Source of the DNA: Gluconacetobacter azotocaptans | GTDB taxonomy: Bacteria; Pseudomonadota; Alphaproteobacteria; Acetobacterales; Acetobacteraceae | Assembly (NCBI RefSeq): GCF_014174355.1 | Contig: NZ_JABEQF010000005.1 | Coordinates: forward strand, 310,001 to 374,000 | DNA length: 64,000 bases | Direction of reading: 5' to 3' | Shown: positions 41,665-51,369 of the stretch, piece after piece | Numbering within the stretch: position 1 is the stretch's first letter | Layout of the letters: each line of letters starts with the position of its first letter | Made by a program: the position numbers and the translations under genes | The notes under the pieces: model-generated | Told to the model about the DNA's origin: nothing | The model's input: only the letters and a program-made list of their open reading frames with translations | The model's database searches: none

Positions 41665-42633
41665 ATGGCAAACAGACAGACAGCCGTCGGCGCGTTCGTC
41701 GTCGGTGGGGTGGCGCTGGGAATGGCCGCCCTGATGTTCTTCGGCAATTTCCACTTCTTCGCCGGCACCCGGCAGGCGGTGGTGATCTTCCAGGGCTCGA
41801 CCTCCGGCCTGACGGTGGGCGCGCCGGTCACGTTCCGGGGCGTGCGCGTCGGCGCGGTGGACGAGATTTCGATCACCTTCGACCCCAGGGTCCATGCGGC
41901 CTTCATCCCCGTCACGATCGAATTGCAGCCCGGCAAGGTGATGCTGAGCGGCGGGGACAACGGCCATCGCCCCCTGCACCTGCAAGACCTGATCGACCAT
42001 GGGCTGCGGGCCTCGCTGAACGTGCAGAGCTTCGTGACCGGACAGTCGGAAATCGACCTGGATTTCGATCCGGCGTCCCCCGCGATGCTGCATCCCGACA
42101 TCGCGACGACGACCGAAATTCCCACCCGGCAATCCGCCATCCAGAAGGTCCAGGAAACTCTGACCCAGTTGCCGCTGAAGGAACTGGCCGACAACGCCAA
42201 TATCGCGTTGCAGAGCATCCGCCAGTTGTCCGAGCGGCTGGACCGCGACCTGCCGCCGCTGGTCGACAGCGTGAAGCAGACGTCGGACCATTCGCGGACC
42301 GCCGTCGACGCCGCCGCCCGCGCCATCGACGATCTGCAACGGCGCCTGGATACGACCCTGACCGGCATCGACACCCTGGCCACCACCGGCGCGCGCCAGC
42401 TTGACGCCCGGGGCGCCGACCTGCACGCGCTGCTGGTCAACTCCGACCAGACGGTGATCCAGGCGCGCGAGGCGCTGGCCGGCGTACGGGACATGACCTC
42501 GCCGCGTTCGGCCGATCGCGCCAACATCGACTCCACCCTGCGCGACCTGTCGGCCGCCGCCGCCGCCCTGCGCGGCTTCGCCAGCGACGTCGAGCGCAAT
42601 CCGCAACTTCTGCTGATGGGACGTCGCCCATGA
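41665..42633 (+). CDS. mlaD: MlaD/Mce-domain substrate-binding protein
   Basis: 322 residues with one N-terminal helix (about 8-30) and a Mce domain (VVIFQGSTSGLTVGAPVTFRGVRVGAV). The long helical C-terminus (about 150-320) is larger than in E. coli MlaD and more like PqiB/LetB-like or Gram-positive-type Mce proteins, so it may build a longer tunnel. Stop overlaps the next ATG. Confidence 0.92.
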   Translation: MANRQTAVGAFVVGGVALGMAALMFFGNFHFFAGTRQAVVIFQGSTSGLTVGAPVTFRGVRVGAVDEISITFDPRVHAAFIPVTIELQPGKVMLSGGDNGHRPLHLQDLIDHGLRASLNVQSFVTGQSEIDLDFDPASPAMLHPDIATTTEIPTRQSAIQKVQETLTQLPLKELADNANIALQSIRQLSERLDRDLPPLVDSVKQTSDHSRTAVDAAARAIDDLQRRLDTTLTGIDTLATTGARQLDARGADLHALLVNSDQTVIQAREALAGVRDMTSPRSADRANIDSTLRDLSAAAAALRGFASDVERNPQLLLMGRRP

Positions 42634-43262
42634 TGACCCGACCGCCTTCCCGCCTGTCGCGCCCTACCCGTCCGGCCCGCGTGGCCCTGCTGTCCGCCCT
42701 GCTGCCGATGGCCGTGCTGGCGGGCTGCGCGTCGCCACCGGTACGGTTCTACACGCTGGGGGCGCCGGCGATCGCGACCGGGGCGGTGCCGGTCACCGCA
42801 TCCCCGCTGGCCACCACTGCCCCGGTCGTCGACGTCGGGCGGGTCGTGCTGCCGGATTATCTGGACGGGCAGGACATCGTGGTCCGCGCCGGCAACCAGA
42901 TCGAACGCAGTGCCAGCGGCCGGTGGGCCAGCCGCCTGTCGGTGGGGGCCACCGACCTGATCACCGCGCGTCTGGCGCAGGCCCGGACGGACCTGTTCGT
43001 CAGCGACCAGCCCCAGCCCTTGCCCGCGACGTGGCGCCTGACGGTGAATATCAGCCGGCTGGACGTGACGCGCGACGGTGCGGCGGCGCTGAACGCCGAC
43101 TGGTCGATCGTCCCGCACGATCCGCACCTGCCCATCCTGCACGATCGCGCCAGCCTGACGCAGTCGGGCTCCGCCGCCACCGACGGCGCGGTCGCGACCC
43201 TGACGCAGGCGCTGCTGGACCAGTTGGCCGACCGGATCGTGGCCGGCTGGCCAAAAGGGTAG
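42630..43262 (+). CDS. ABC-type transport auxiliary lipoprotein (PqiC/YmbA family)
   Basis: 210 residues. Lipobox VLAGC after a hydrophobic helix, then VRFYTLGAP, typical of this family, and VVDVGRVVLPDYLDGQDIV. It sits in the outer membrane or periplasmic face and, in place of MlaC/MlaA, may link the Mce tunnel to the outer membrane. Translationally coupled to mlaD (4-nt overlap). Confidence 0.9.
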   Translation: MMTRPPSRLSRPTRPARVALLSALLPMAVLAGCASPPVRFYTLGAPAIATGAVPVTASPLATTAPVVDVGRVVLPDYLDGQDIVVRAGNQIERSASGRWASRLSVGATDLITARLAQARTDLFVSDQPQPLPATWRLTVNISRLDVTRDGAAALNADWSIVPHDPHLPILHDRASLTQSGSAATDGAVATLTQALLDQLADRIVAGWPKG

Positions 43263-43303
43263 ATGCCGCAAGGACCCAGGCGCAGCGGGCGCCTGTGGCG
43301 CCT

Positions 43304-44638
43304 CTAGTTCGTGTGTCGAACCTTGATGAGGAAACTATTGACCTTCTCGGACAGGATCTCGGACTGCCGAGACAGCTTCGCCGAGGCTATTGCCACATCC
43401 TGACCGGTTCGCCCGGACGCATCGGCGGCTTGGGTGACCTGGGAAATGCTTCTGGTGACCATGGAAGTGCTTTGGGAAACCTCGTGTATATTTCGGGAAA
43501 TTTCCTGGGTTACGGCCCCTTGCTCCTTGACGGTCGCCGCACTGGCCCCCGCGATCTCGTTGATTTTTCCGATGGTGGTGCCGATGTTCTGAATCGCCCC
43601 CACCGCGTCCGAGGTGGCGCCCTGAACATTCACGATCTGGGCCGCTATCTCATCGGTCGCCTGGGCGGTCTGATTGGCCAGGTTCTTGATTTCCATGGCG
43701 ACCACCGCGAAGCCTCTTCCCTCATCGCCTGCCCGGGCGGCTTCGATCGAGGCATTGACGGCCAGAATCTTCGTCTGTCTTGCAATATTGTTGATCAGCT
43801 TGACGACGTCGCCAATCTGGCCGACCGATTTTTCCAGACTTTGAACAATCGCATTGGTATTTTGCGCCTCGTCAACGGCTGACGTTGAGATGGACGCGGA
43901 CTGACCGACCTGCGCGCTGATGTCCTGAATGGAAGACGAGAGTTGTTCGGTCGAAGCGGCGACGACCTGGACGTTGCTGGAGACCTGTTGGGCGGCCACG
44001 GCAACGGCGTTTGACTGTTTCGCCGTCATTCCGGTGGATTCAGCCATCGATTGCGCATTTTCGCGCAATCTGGTCGCCGCCTCGGCCACGATATTGACGG
44101 TGGATGCGATTTCGCGCTCGAAGCTGTCCGCATGCTGGCCCATCAGCACGGCGGCCGCTTCCTTGCCGGCGTCGATATAGACGGATATCGCCAGATCCAT
44201 GTCGAGAAAGGCGGCCTTGTTGATTGCGGTGACAATCCGCGCGAGGCGTTCGGGGTCGCCCTGGTAGGATGTGCTGGCAATTCCAACCAGCTTGTTGATC
44301 GTGAAGCAATAGCCCGCCATATACCAACGCGGTTCCAGACCGACACGCTGGTGGATGCGGCCAATATTTACGGCCTGCCGAAAGTAGTGCTCGTTAAAGG
44401 CCCCGCTGAACACGTTATCCAGCCAGTGTATTCGCTGCATGTCCCGCGCATGGTCGATTCTCTTTCCAACGAAAATCCTGGCGGCCTCGGGAGCCCTGGC
44501 GACATGGCTGTAGAAGGCATCCAGGACCGTGTCGATGTGTTTCTCCAACACGGGACGGAACTCCCGCAGGGAGGCCCGGGTTGTTTCGTCAATCTGGAGA
44601 AATCCGAGGCGCGTGTCGCGATCTACGTTGTCAATCAT
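43304..44638 (-). CDS. globin-coupled chemotaxis transducer (HemAT-like aerotaxis sensor)
   Basis: 444 residues, without membrane helices. Residues 10-165 form a protoglobin-type heme domain: [18 protein letters not shown] places the proximal His at 96. Residues 190-440 are a methyl-accepting signalling domain; the hairpin tip is [27 protein letters not shown]. Thus it senses O2 and signals to CheA. Codon and base use is less GC-biased than in neighbours, and no che genes are near. ATG at 44638 starts the globin part; the longer frame from 44968 is unlikely. Convergent with the lipoprotein gene. Confidence 0.92.
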   Translation of the reverse strand: MIDNVDRDTRLGFLQIDETTRASLREFRPVLEKHIDTVLDAFYSHVARAPEAARIFVGKRIDHARDMQRIHWLDNVFSGAFNEHYFRQAVNIGRIHQRVGLEPRWYMAGYCFTINKLVGIASTSYQGDPERLARIVTAINKAAFLDMDLAISVYIDAGKEAAAVLMGQHADSFEREIASTVNIVAEAATRLRENAQSMAESTGMTAKQSNAVAVAAQQVSSNVQVVAASTEQLSSSIQDISAQVGQSASISTSAVDEAQNTNAIVQSLEKSVGQIGDVVKLINNIARQTKILAVNASIEAARAGDEGRGFAVVAMEIKNLANQTAQATDEIAAQIVNVQGATSDAVGAIQNIGTTIGKINEIAGASAATVKEQGAVTQEISRNIHEVSQSTSMVTRSISQVTQAADASGRTGQDVAIASAKLSRQSEILSEKVNSFLIKVRHTN

Positions 44639-44843
44639 GATGGATCGAATAACATTCGAACCAGCCGGCGCAAAAGAACGAACCCGATGCCGCCTATGTC
44701 GTGGCGACATACCTCCTCTTTGATTTGCCTGAGTTCCAGGCGCCCTTTTTGGAAATCCGGTCTGGCAGCGCCCCTGGATGCGGACCTCCTGCTCCGGGCT
44801 GGCTGGGCGGGGTTCTTGCGAACCGCTGCGCCCAGCCCCGAAA

Positions 44844-45965
44844 TCACCGGGCCTGGGGCACGTGCGCGGCGTAGCGGTCCCAGTTGCGGGACAGTTCGCG
44901 CACCACCACGCTGCCGACCTGATAGGCTGCAACGACGGACGGCAGGTAACCCGAATAGCCGCCCTCACTCGCCTCGGATTTCAGCAGGTCGGCCGCCGTC
45001 TGGCCCGGCGGCGGCATGTCGAAATTGCTGGCGGTCCGCAGCAGCAGCACACGGTCCAGATCCATGCGCCCCGCCTGCGCCTGCAAGGACAGGGCCTGCA
45101 TGAAGCCGACATCCTCTTCGGCGGTGGTGGCGAAAACGCCCTCGCCCTTGGTCCAGTAATTCACCCAGCGCTCGGCCCAGGCATTCATCCGGGCGCCGAC
45201 CCAGAAGGTCTCGCCGGACAGCGTATCGCCCAGCAGGACAGACGGCGGCGCCTGTGCGGGGACGAAGCCCGTATAGCGCGCGCGGATCGCCTTCAGCGCC
45301 GTCGTGTCCTCCAGCGTCAGGGACCGCGTCAGGGCATAGGCCCAGCGGACCAGCCCCGGATTGAGCGTATAGGCCATGTCGCCGGACAGCGAATGCAGCG
45401 GCGGCACCGGCCGTTCGTCCGGGCGGCTGCCCTGCACGGGGGTGTAGCCGTCGGGCCAGTCCGCCGGTATTTCACGCGCGTCGATCGCATGGGCCAGCCC
45501 CCCGTTGACCACGCGCGGCGCCCAGACCGCCGAGCCGACCGACCCGAATTTCGGGTCGATGCCCGCAATGCCCGCCAGCACGAAATAGGCCTGGCGCAGA
45601 TCAAAGCGCGGGTCGAGGACCAGGGCGGTGATGGCCGAGGCCATATGTTCCGGCCCTTCGCCACTGGCGATGCCCAGCACCTGCAGGTCGGGGTTGTAGC
45701 GCATCACGCCATGCCAGGTGCCGGGGGCCGGCAGTTCCTGTTTCAGCGGCAGCTTCTCGACCCAGGTCTGGAATTCGCCCGGCATGTCGCCCGTGTCCTT
45801 GCCGATCTCGAACGTGGTCACGACGACCACCCGCACCGGGATCTGCGCGGTGGCGGCGGCGGTGGCGGCGGCGCGCGCCGGGGCCGGAGCCATCAGGCCG
45901 GCCGCGATACCGGCCCCCATCACGCAGGCCCCCATCATGCCTGTCAGGCGTACTGTCAGTTTCAT
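44844..45965 (-). CDS. purine nucleoside permease-like protein (NUP family), exported
   Basis: 373 residues with a signal peptide (ending PAPARAA). The family, named after a fungal nucleoside transporter, lacks membrane helices and has a nucleoside-phosphorylase-like fold; conserved parts here are [33 protein letters not shown] and [10 protein letters not shown]-like [12 protein letters not shown]. It would bind or process purine nucleosides in the periplasm. Its ATG overlaps the stop of the deaminase gene (ATGA), implying joint purine nucleoside handling. Confidence 0.9.
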   Translation of the reverse strand: MKLTVRLTGMMGACVMGAGIAAGLMAPAPARAAATAAATAQIPVRVVVVTTFEIGKDTGDMPGEFQTWVEKLPLKQELPAPGTWHGVMRYNPDLQVLGIASGEGPEHMASAITALVLDPRFDLRQAYFVLAGIAGIDPKFGSVGSAVWAPRVVNGGLAHAIDAREIPADWPDGYTPVQGSRPDERPVPPLHSLSGDMAYTLNPGLVRWAYALTRSLTLEDTTALKAIRARYTGFVPAQAPPSVLLGDTLSGETFWVGARMNAWAERWVNYWTKGEGVFATTAEEDVGFMQALSLQAQAGRMDLDRVLLLRTASNFDMPPPGQTAADLLKSEASEGGYSGYLPSVVAAYQVGSVVVRELSRNWDRYAAHVPQAR

Positions 45966-47536
45966 CCGTTCCCCTCTTGCCGACCGGTCGCGGCCCCCCG
46001 GCCGCCCTCGCCGATCAGTCCGATCTCGAAATCATGAAGCCGGTGCTCCAGGTCCCATTGCAGGCGCGCCTTGTCGCTGCGGGCCAGCAGGTCATGGCAG
46101 GCGCCCCGCGCCGGGACCGGCCCCGGCGGCACGGCGGCACAGGCCGCGACCATGCGGTAGGGCGCGGTGCCGCGCCACAGACTGTCGCCCGGCACGAACG
46201 CATATTCCAGCCCGGCGCGCGACAGGTCCCGCAGGGCGCCGTATTCCAGCGCATAGGTCGTCGCCGCGCGTTCGTATTCCCGCGTCAGGTCGATGCGCGA
46301 CACGCCCTCGTCATCCGTCGACAGGGCCACCGGCACGCCCGCGGCGCGATAGGCGGTGAAGGGATGGGCCGCACCGGCGACCCCCAGGATGACGTCGTTG
46401 CTGGTCAGGTTGATTTCCACCATCACCCGGCGGCGCGCCATCTCCGCCATCAGCCCGTCGGGATCGTCCTCATGCACGATATCGACGCCATGGCCGATCC
46501 GCCGCGCCCCCGCGACCTCGACCGCCTCGCGGATATGGGCGCGCAGCCCCTCGGGCGGGACCAGCCCCGGCGCCAGTTCCCCGGCATGCAGCGACAGTTT
46601 CACCTGCGGGTCGCGGCGGGCCAGCCAGCCGAACATGCGCATGTGCAGGCTGTAGTCGCGCATGGCCACGGCATCGTCCTCGGGCGCCACGATGTTCACG
46701 CCCACGAAGCGCGGATCGGCCTTGACCAGCGCATAGCCGAAATCGAGCTGCGGGAAGACCATCGCCGGCGGCATGGTGCGGACCGTCTGGTACAGGTAGC
46801 GCACCGCAACGCCGCACCCCGACTGCGCCCGGGCGGTGCCGCAGCGCAGCACGTCGCGCATGCGCGCCTCCATCGCGTCCACCTCCTGCCGGGCGGAGGC
46901 CACCAGCGCCGGCAGCGCCGGGGCCATCGCCTGATCGGCGGCGGCAAACCCCTCGTCACGCAGCGGGTACTTCAGGCCCAGCCGCGCCACCGGCATCAAT
47001 TGCGGCGAGACCATCAGTTCCAGATACAGGACATGGTCGCCCGCCGCATGGGTCACGGCCTCGGCCAGCATGTCGCCGCCATGCGTGGCCTCGACCGGCA
47101 TGAAGCGGGCGAAGGTGGCGAAGAAATGGTCATGCCCCGACCGGTCGTCCGGCGAAGGCACGAAATCACGCATCGACAGCGCGTCGATCATCCGCGCCCG
47201 GTCGTCGGGGCGGGCGACAAGGTCGCCGGCCGGCACCTGTCCGGACGCGGGCGCGCAATGACCCGAGAGGATACGCCCCTGGCCCGGTGCGACGCACATG
47301 CCGTCGTGGGCCGCCCAATCCAGCAGGCTTTCGGCGTAGATCGCCCCGGCCAGATGGTTGTGCAGGTCCGCCCCCTTGGGCATGGCGCGCAGCACGACCG
47401 CCAGGCGGTCGGGGTCGTGGCGGATCCGCTCGAAGGCCGCATCCGCCGGGTCCGGCGCGGCGACAGCGGGCGTGACGGCGCAGAACAGGGAGGCGAGGCC
47501 CCCGACCAGGGCGCAGGCAAGGGCGATTCGCGACAT
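45962..47536 (-). CDS. exported adenosine deaminase-family enzyme
   Basis: 524 residues from ATG 47536, which opens a signal peptide (SRIALACALVGGLASLFCA). Zinc motif LHNHLAG (His59, His61), LHAGE (His317, Glu320), GHG (His349) and STDDEG (Asp408-409) constitute the complete adenosine deaminase active site. The long insert (about 75-235) resembles secreted ADGF-like deaminases rather than cytosolic Add. Makes inosine from adenosine in the periplasm, with the coupled NUP protein. The longer frame upstream overlaps the DUF1653 gene. Confidence 0.9.
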   Translation of the reverse strand: MSRIALACALVGGLASLFCAVTPAVAAPDPADAAFERIRHDPDRLAVVLRAMPKGADLHNHLAGAIYAESLLDWAAHDGMCVAPGQGRILSGHCAPASGQVPAGDLVARPDDRARMIDALSMRDFVPSPDDRSGHDHFFATFARFMPVEATHGGDMLAEAVTHAAGDHVLYLELMVSPQLMPVARLGLKYPLRDEGFAAADQAMAPALPALVASARQEVDAMEARMRDVLRCGTARAQSGCGVAVRYLYQTVRTMPPAMVFPQLDFGYALVKADPRFVGVNIVAPEDDAVAMRDYSLHMRMFGWLARRDPQVKLSLHAGELAPGLVPPEGLRAHIREAVEVAGARRIGHGVDIVHEDDPDGLMAEMARRRVMVEINLTSNDVILGVAGAAHPFTAYRAAGVPVALSTDDEGVSRIDLTREYERAATTYALEYGALRDLSRAGLEYAFVPGDSLWRGTAPYRMVAACAAVPPGPVPARGACHDLLARSDKARLQWDLEHRLHDFEIGLIGEGGRGAATGRQEGNG

Positions 47537-47586
47537 ATGGCGATGGTGCGGCGATCGATTCCAAAACGCAACAGGGTCGCCGGGGA

Positions 47587-47814
47587 TCAATGCCCGGCCA
47601 CCTCGTCGGGTCCGATGGGCCGGAAGCGGGGCATGCCGTCCACGTCCTCGACCCACATCGACAGGGGACGGACCCAGTAATCGCCCCGGGCCTCGCTGCG
47701 ATAGGTGACCAGCCATTCCTCGGTCTCGGAATGGCGGCCGACGCACAGCAGGGTATAAAGCCCGCCCTTGTAGTGCCGGTACAGCCCCGGCCGCGTCCTG
47801 TCGGTTGCGGTCAT
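47587..47814 (-). CDS. DUF1653 domain protein
   Basis: 75 residues, almost all one DUF1653 domain: PGLYRHYKGGLYTLLCVGRH, EEWLVTYRSEARGDYWVRPL. Function unknown. ATG at 47814; 50 nt before the deaminase start and on the same strand, so may head that transcript. Confidence 0.85.
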   Translation of the reverse strand: MTATDRTRPGLYRHYKGGLYTLLCVGRHSETEEWLVTYRSEARGDYWVRPLSMWVEDVDGMPRFRPIGPDEVAGH

Positions 47815-47930
47815 GCGTCGTTTCCCCCCGTGATGCGTTGCCTGTTGCGTCTCGCCCCCCGCGCCGGCCGGGGCTATCATCGCGACGGCCGTGCCGCAGC
47901 GGCCGGTACGAACCGACGGAACTTCATCGC

Positions 47931-48491
47931 ATGAACCGACTGCCCCGTCATATGTTTGCCCTTCTCCTCGTGACGGCGGCGCCGCCCCTGGACCGCCCCG
48001 CCCGGGCGGCGCCCGCCCACCGGACATCCCACACCGCCATCCCCGATGGGCCGGTCGTGCTGACGCAGCAGCCGGGCACGGCCCTGGACCAGACGGCGCG
48101 CAAGCTCAATGCCGCCGACCTCGCGGCGGCGGCCCGGCGCGGCGATACGCCGGTGGTGCTGGTGGGGTCCGCGCCGCTCTCGACCCGGGCGGGGGAAACG
48201 GCGCTGTTCGTGCAGCTGCAATCCGCCGCCCTGTGCGGTTCCGCCGGATGCGCCACCTCGGTCTATCTGCAAAAAGGCCATGACGACTGGACCAAGGTGC
48301 TGGATTCGGTCAGCGGCCCGGTTTCGCTGTCGCACCGGACGCACGGCGGCATGCACGACTTGGTCATCAACGGTACCGACCGCTGGGTCTGGAACGGCCA
48401 TGCCTACCGCGACACGATGCCGGCCCCGCCGATGGACGACTTGCGCCGCTCGATCGAACGCTACCAGGCGCAGCATCCGAAGCCGCACTGA
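47931..48491 (+). CDS. hypothetical exported protein
   Basis: 186 residues. N-terminal signal-like stretch (RLPRHMFALLLVTAAPPL). The mature part (about 28-186) has a Cys pair (LCGSAGCATSVYLQ) and WVWNGHAYRD near the end, similar in feel to small periplasmic proteins with a lysozyme-inhibitor or heme-binding shape, but I recognise no family. Divergent from DUF1653. Confidence 0.7.
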   Translation: MNRLPRHMFALLLVTAAPPLDRPARAAPAHRTSHTAIPDGPVVLTQQPGTALDQTARKLNAADLAAAARRGDTPVVLVGSAPLSTRAGETALFVQLQSAALCGSAGCATSVYLQKGHDDWTKVLDSVSGPVSLSHRTHGGMHDLVINGTDRWVWNGHAYRDTMPAPPMDDLRRSIERYQAQHPKPH

Positions 48492-48511
48492 CATCAATAG
48501 GGGGATGGGCG

Positions 48512-48585
48512 TGGAGCGGATGAAGGGAATCGAACCCTCGTATGCAGCTTGGGAAGCTGCCGTTCTACCATTGAACTACATCCGC
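48512..48585 (-). tRNA. tRNA-Gly(CCC)
   Basis: Read on the minus strand it starts GCGGATGTAGTTCAATGGTA, has the anticodon stem GCAGC/GCTGC with loop TTCCCAA (anticodon CCC), T arm GAGGGTTCGATTCCCTT, acceptor end CATCCGC, discriminator T and an encoded CCA (48512-48514). All arms pair. Confidence 0.95.
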
Positions 48586-48720
48586 GACGCTGACGCCCCT
48601 ATAGCCCAGCGCCGCGGGCGATGCAATCCGTCCACGCGGGCCACGGCGGGATGCGATGGTTGACGACGCCTGCCCCGATCCGCAATAACCCTGTCGTCCG
48701 ACGTACCCTGCGGTTTGCCG

Positions 48721-48783
48721 GACCCTCGTGATTTGATCGGCCGGCTTGCGACGAGGTTAAACAGACGCGCTAAAGAGGCCTGA
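48721..48783 (+). promoter_or_regulatory. SAM-II riboswitch upstream of metZ
   Basis: Stem P1 CCTCGT/ACGAGG (48724-48729 with 48751-48756), the L1 stretch TGATTTG immediately after it, TTAAACA and GCTAAA (48769-48774) are the conserved SAM-II elements; the H-type pseudoknot can form between GGCC at 48739-48742 and GGCC at 48777-48780. SAM binding is known to switch such genes off. The ribosome site of metZ lies 120 nt downstream, so control could be through a longer leader. Confidence 0.88.
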
Positions 48784-48916
48784 CTCCGCCAGAATCCCGC
48801 GGGCGTCACGGTTTCCACGGTCGGGTAGCCGCGTCGAGGCGGGGCCGGCCGTGTCGACAGGGCACCGGACGGCCACAGCCTCGGCACTTCTGACGATTCT
48901 GTTCCGGGAGCTCCTG

Positions 48917-50119
48917 ATGAGCAACGACTCCACCGACACCGCCTACCGCCCCGCTACACGCCTTCTGCATGCCGGCATGGAGCGCACGCCCTTCGGCGAG
49001 ACCAGCGAGGCGATGTTCCTGACGTCGGGTTTCGTCTACGACAATGCGGAGCAGGCCGAAGCGACCTTTACCGGCGATGTCGTCCATTACCAGTACAGCC
49101 GTTTCGGCAACCCCACGGTCGCGGCACTGGAACGGCGCCTGGCGGACCTGGAGGGGGCCGAGGCCTGCATCGCGACCTCGACCGGCATGGGCGCAGTGTC
49201 GTCCGCCCTGCTGTCGCACGTCAAGGCCGGCGACCGGGTGGTGGCGTCGCGCGCGCTGTTCGGCTCCTGTCACTGGATCGTGGCCAACCTGCTGCCGCGC
49301 TACGGGGTCGAGACGGTATTCGTCGACGGTGGCGACCTCGCGGGGTGGCAGGCCGCGCTGGCCCAGCCCACGGCCGCCGTGCTGCTGGAAAGCCCGTCGA
49401 ACCCGATGCTGGAAATCCTGGACATCCGCGCCATCGCCGACCTGGCGCACAAGGCCGGGGCCATCGTCGTGGTCGACAATGTCTTCGCCACCCCGCTGCT
49501 GCAAAAGCCGCTGGAACTGGGGGCCGACGTCGTCGTCTATTCCTGCACCAAGCATATCGACGGCCAGGGCCGCGTACTGGGCGGCGCGGTGCTGGGCACC
49601 CAGGACTGGATCGCCAACACCCTGCAGCCGTTCACGCGCAACACCGGCAACGCGCTGTCGCCCTTCAACGCCTGGGTCATGCTCAAGGGGCTGGAGACGC
49701 TGACCCTGCGCGTCCGCGCGATGACCGAAAATGCCGCCACCGTCGCCGATTACCTGGCCGGGGCCGAAGGGGTCACGCGGGTGTTCTATCCCGGCCGACC
49801 CGACCATCCGCAATACGAACTGGCGCAGCGCCAGATGACGGGCGGATCGACGCTGGTGGCCTTCGAGGTCGCGGGCGGCAAGGCCGGGGCGTTCGCCTTC
49901 ATGAACGCGCTGCGGCTGATCGCGATTTCCAACAATCTGGGCGACGCGCGGTCGATGGTCACCCATCCCGCCACCACCACCCACATGAAGATCAGCCCCG
50001 AGGACCGCGCCCAGCTTGGCATCACCGACGGCGTCATCCGCTTCTCGGTCGGGCTGGAAGACGCCGAGGACCTGAAGAACGACCTGGCCCGCGGCCTCGC
50101 CGCCCTCGGGCTTCGCTGA
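48917..50119 (+). CDS. metZ: O-succinylhomoserine sulfhydrylase
   Basis: 400 residues, PLP-dependent Cys/Met-metabolism enzyme. ATRLLHAGMERTPFGETSEAMF matches MetZ; PLP lysine is in VVYSCTKHIDGQGRVLGG; SHLGDARS-like NNLGDARSMVTHPATTTH is the substrate loop. Makes homocysteine from O-succinyl- or O-acetylhomoserine and sulfide. ATG at 48917 has GGGAG upstream. Under SAM-II control. Confidence 0.95.
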   Translation: MSNDSTDTAYRPATRLLHAGMERTPFGETSEAMFLTSGFVYDNAEQAEATFTGDVVHYQYSRFGNPTVAALERRLADLEGAEACIATSTGMGAVSSALLSHVKAGDRVVASRALFGSCHWIVANLLPRYGVETVFVDGGDLAGWQAALAQPTAAVLLESPSNPMLEILDIRAIADLAHKAGAIVVVDNVFATPLLQKPLELGADVVVYSCTKHIDGQGRVLGGAVLGTQDWIANTLQPFTRNTGNALSPFNAWVMLKGLETLTLRVRAMTENAATVADYLAGAEGVTRVFYPGRPDHPQYELAQRQMTGGSTLVAFEVAGGKAGAFAFMNALRLIAISNNLGDARSMVTHPATTTHMKISPEDRAQLGITDGVIRFSVGLEDAEDLKNDLARGLAALGLR

Positions 50120-50141
50120 CGCCCCCAGGCAGGAACGCGCC

Positions 50142-50618
50142 ATGGTCAACGACAGACAGCCTCCCCCCCGGATGGATCCCGACCCGGACGCCATGCTGGC
50201 CGAGGCCATGGAGAACGCGCCCTGCTACGAGGCGACGACCGACGCAATCCGCGTGATCGTCCGTACGTTCTGGCTGGACGACCAGTCCCAGCCGGACGCG
50301 CACCGCTTCACCTGGGCCTATCGCATCCGGATCGAGAATCACGGCACCGAGACGGTGCAGCTTCTGCGCCGCACCTGGGACATCACCGACGGCACCGGCC
50401 GCATCGAGCATGTCCATGGCGACGGCGTGGTGGGCGAGCAGCCGGTCCTGGAACCCGGCCAGGCGTTCGAATATACCTCGGGCGCGGCATTGCAGACGCC
50501 GACCGGCTTCATGCGCGGGCTGTACCACATGATCCACCCGCACACGCACCGGCAGTTCGACGTCCAGATCCCGCCCTTCAGCCTGGACTGTCCGTATCAC
50601 CCGGCGATCATCCACTGA
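50142..50618 (+). CDS. apaG: ApaG-domain protein
   Basis: 158 residues, immunoglobulin-like ApaG (DUF525): AYRIRIENHGTETVQLLRRTW, VVGEQPVLEPGQAFEYTSGA, PTGFMRGLYHM. Seems to bind pyrophosphate or act with hydrolases; function is poorly known. Has 30 extra N-terminal residues. Starts 22 nt after metZ, likely co-transcribed. Confidence 0.94.
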   Translation: MVNDRQPPPRMDPDPDAMLAEAMENAPCYEATTDAIRVIVRTFWLDDQSQPDAHRFTWAYRIRIENHGTETVQLLRRTWDITDGTGRIEHVHGDGVVGEQPVLEPGQAFEYTSGAALQTPTGFMRGLYHMIHPHTHRQFDVQIPPFSLDCPYHPAIIH

Positions 50619-50699
50619 CGCACGTCATCGCCTCTTCCATCTGACCCGCGCGCCTGTTCCCGGATGTTTCCGGCAGCCGCCTTCCCGGCAAGACACAGT

Positions 50700-51317
50700 A
50701 TGACCTCCTCCGATACGTCCCCCCTGCCCCGTCCCTCGCGCGAGGAGGCGGAAGACGCCATCCGCACCCTGTTGCGCTGGGCGGGCGAAGACCCGTCGCG
50801 CGAGGGGCTGCTGGACACGCCGGGCCGCGTCGTGCGGTCGTACGAGGAATTCTTCCAGGGTTATGGCGAGGACCCGACCGCCATCCTGGCGCGCACCTTC
50901 GCGGAAGTGGAGGATTATGACGAGATCGTCCTGCTGCGCGACATCCGCTTCGAAAGCCATTGCGAACATCACATGGTGCCGATCATCGGCGTGGCCCATG
51001 TCGCCTACCTGCCCCGCACCCGCGTCGTGGGCATCTCCAAGCTGGCCCGGGTGGTCGAGGCCTATTCCCGCCGCCTCCAGATCCAGGAGCGGCTGACGGC
51101 GCAGATCGCCAATACGATCAACGACGTCCTGCAACCGCACGGGGTCGCGGTCATCCTAGAGGCCGGACATCAATGCATGACCACGCGCGGCGTGCATCGC
51201 CCGGGCGTGTCGATGGTGACCAGCCGCATGCTCGGCGTGTTCCGCACCAATTCGGACACACGGCGCGAACTGATGGCGATGCTGAACCGTCCGTCGGTCG
51301 CCAACGCCCACATCTAG
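50700..51317 (+). CDS. folE: GTP cyclohydrolase I (FolE type 1)
   Basis: 205 residues. First step of folate synthesis. Zn ligands: [14 protein letters not shown] (Cys, His) and [11 protein letters not shown] (Cys), with [19 protein letters not shown] upstream. ATG at 50700 fits family; ATG at 50664 is possible. No THF-type riboswitch noticed in the 80 nt upstream. Confidence 0.95.
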   Translation: MTSSDTSPLPRPSREEAEDAIRTLLRWAGEDPSREGLLDTPGRVVRSYEEFFQGYGEDPTAILARTFAEVEDYDEIVLLRDIRFESHCEHHMVPIIGVAHVAYLPRTRVVGISKLARVVEAYSRRLQIQERLTAQIANTINDVLQPHGVAVILEAGHQCMTTRGVHRPGVSMVTSRMLGVFRTNSDTRRELMAMLNRPSVANAHI

Positions 51318-51369
51318 AAGACTGCCTTGAAAGCGGCTCCCCCGGCGCGCCGGCCGCATCATCGGGCCG

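Noticed and set aside
39511-42606. 1031-codon open minus-strand frame
   Set aside because: Antisense to the mlaEFD genes; no recognisable domain.
50619-50699. THF-type riboswitch before folE
   Set aside because: The folE-linked RNA motif of alphaproteobacteria was looked for; no matching stem pattern was seen.
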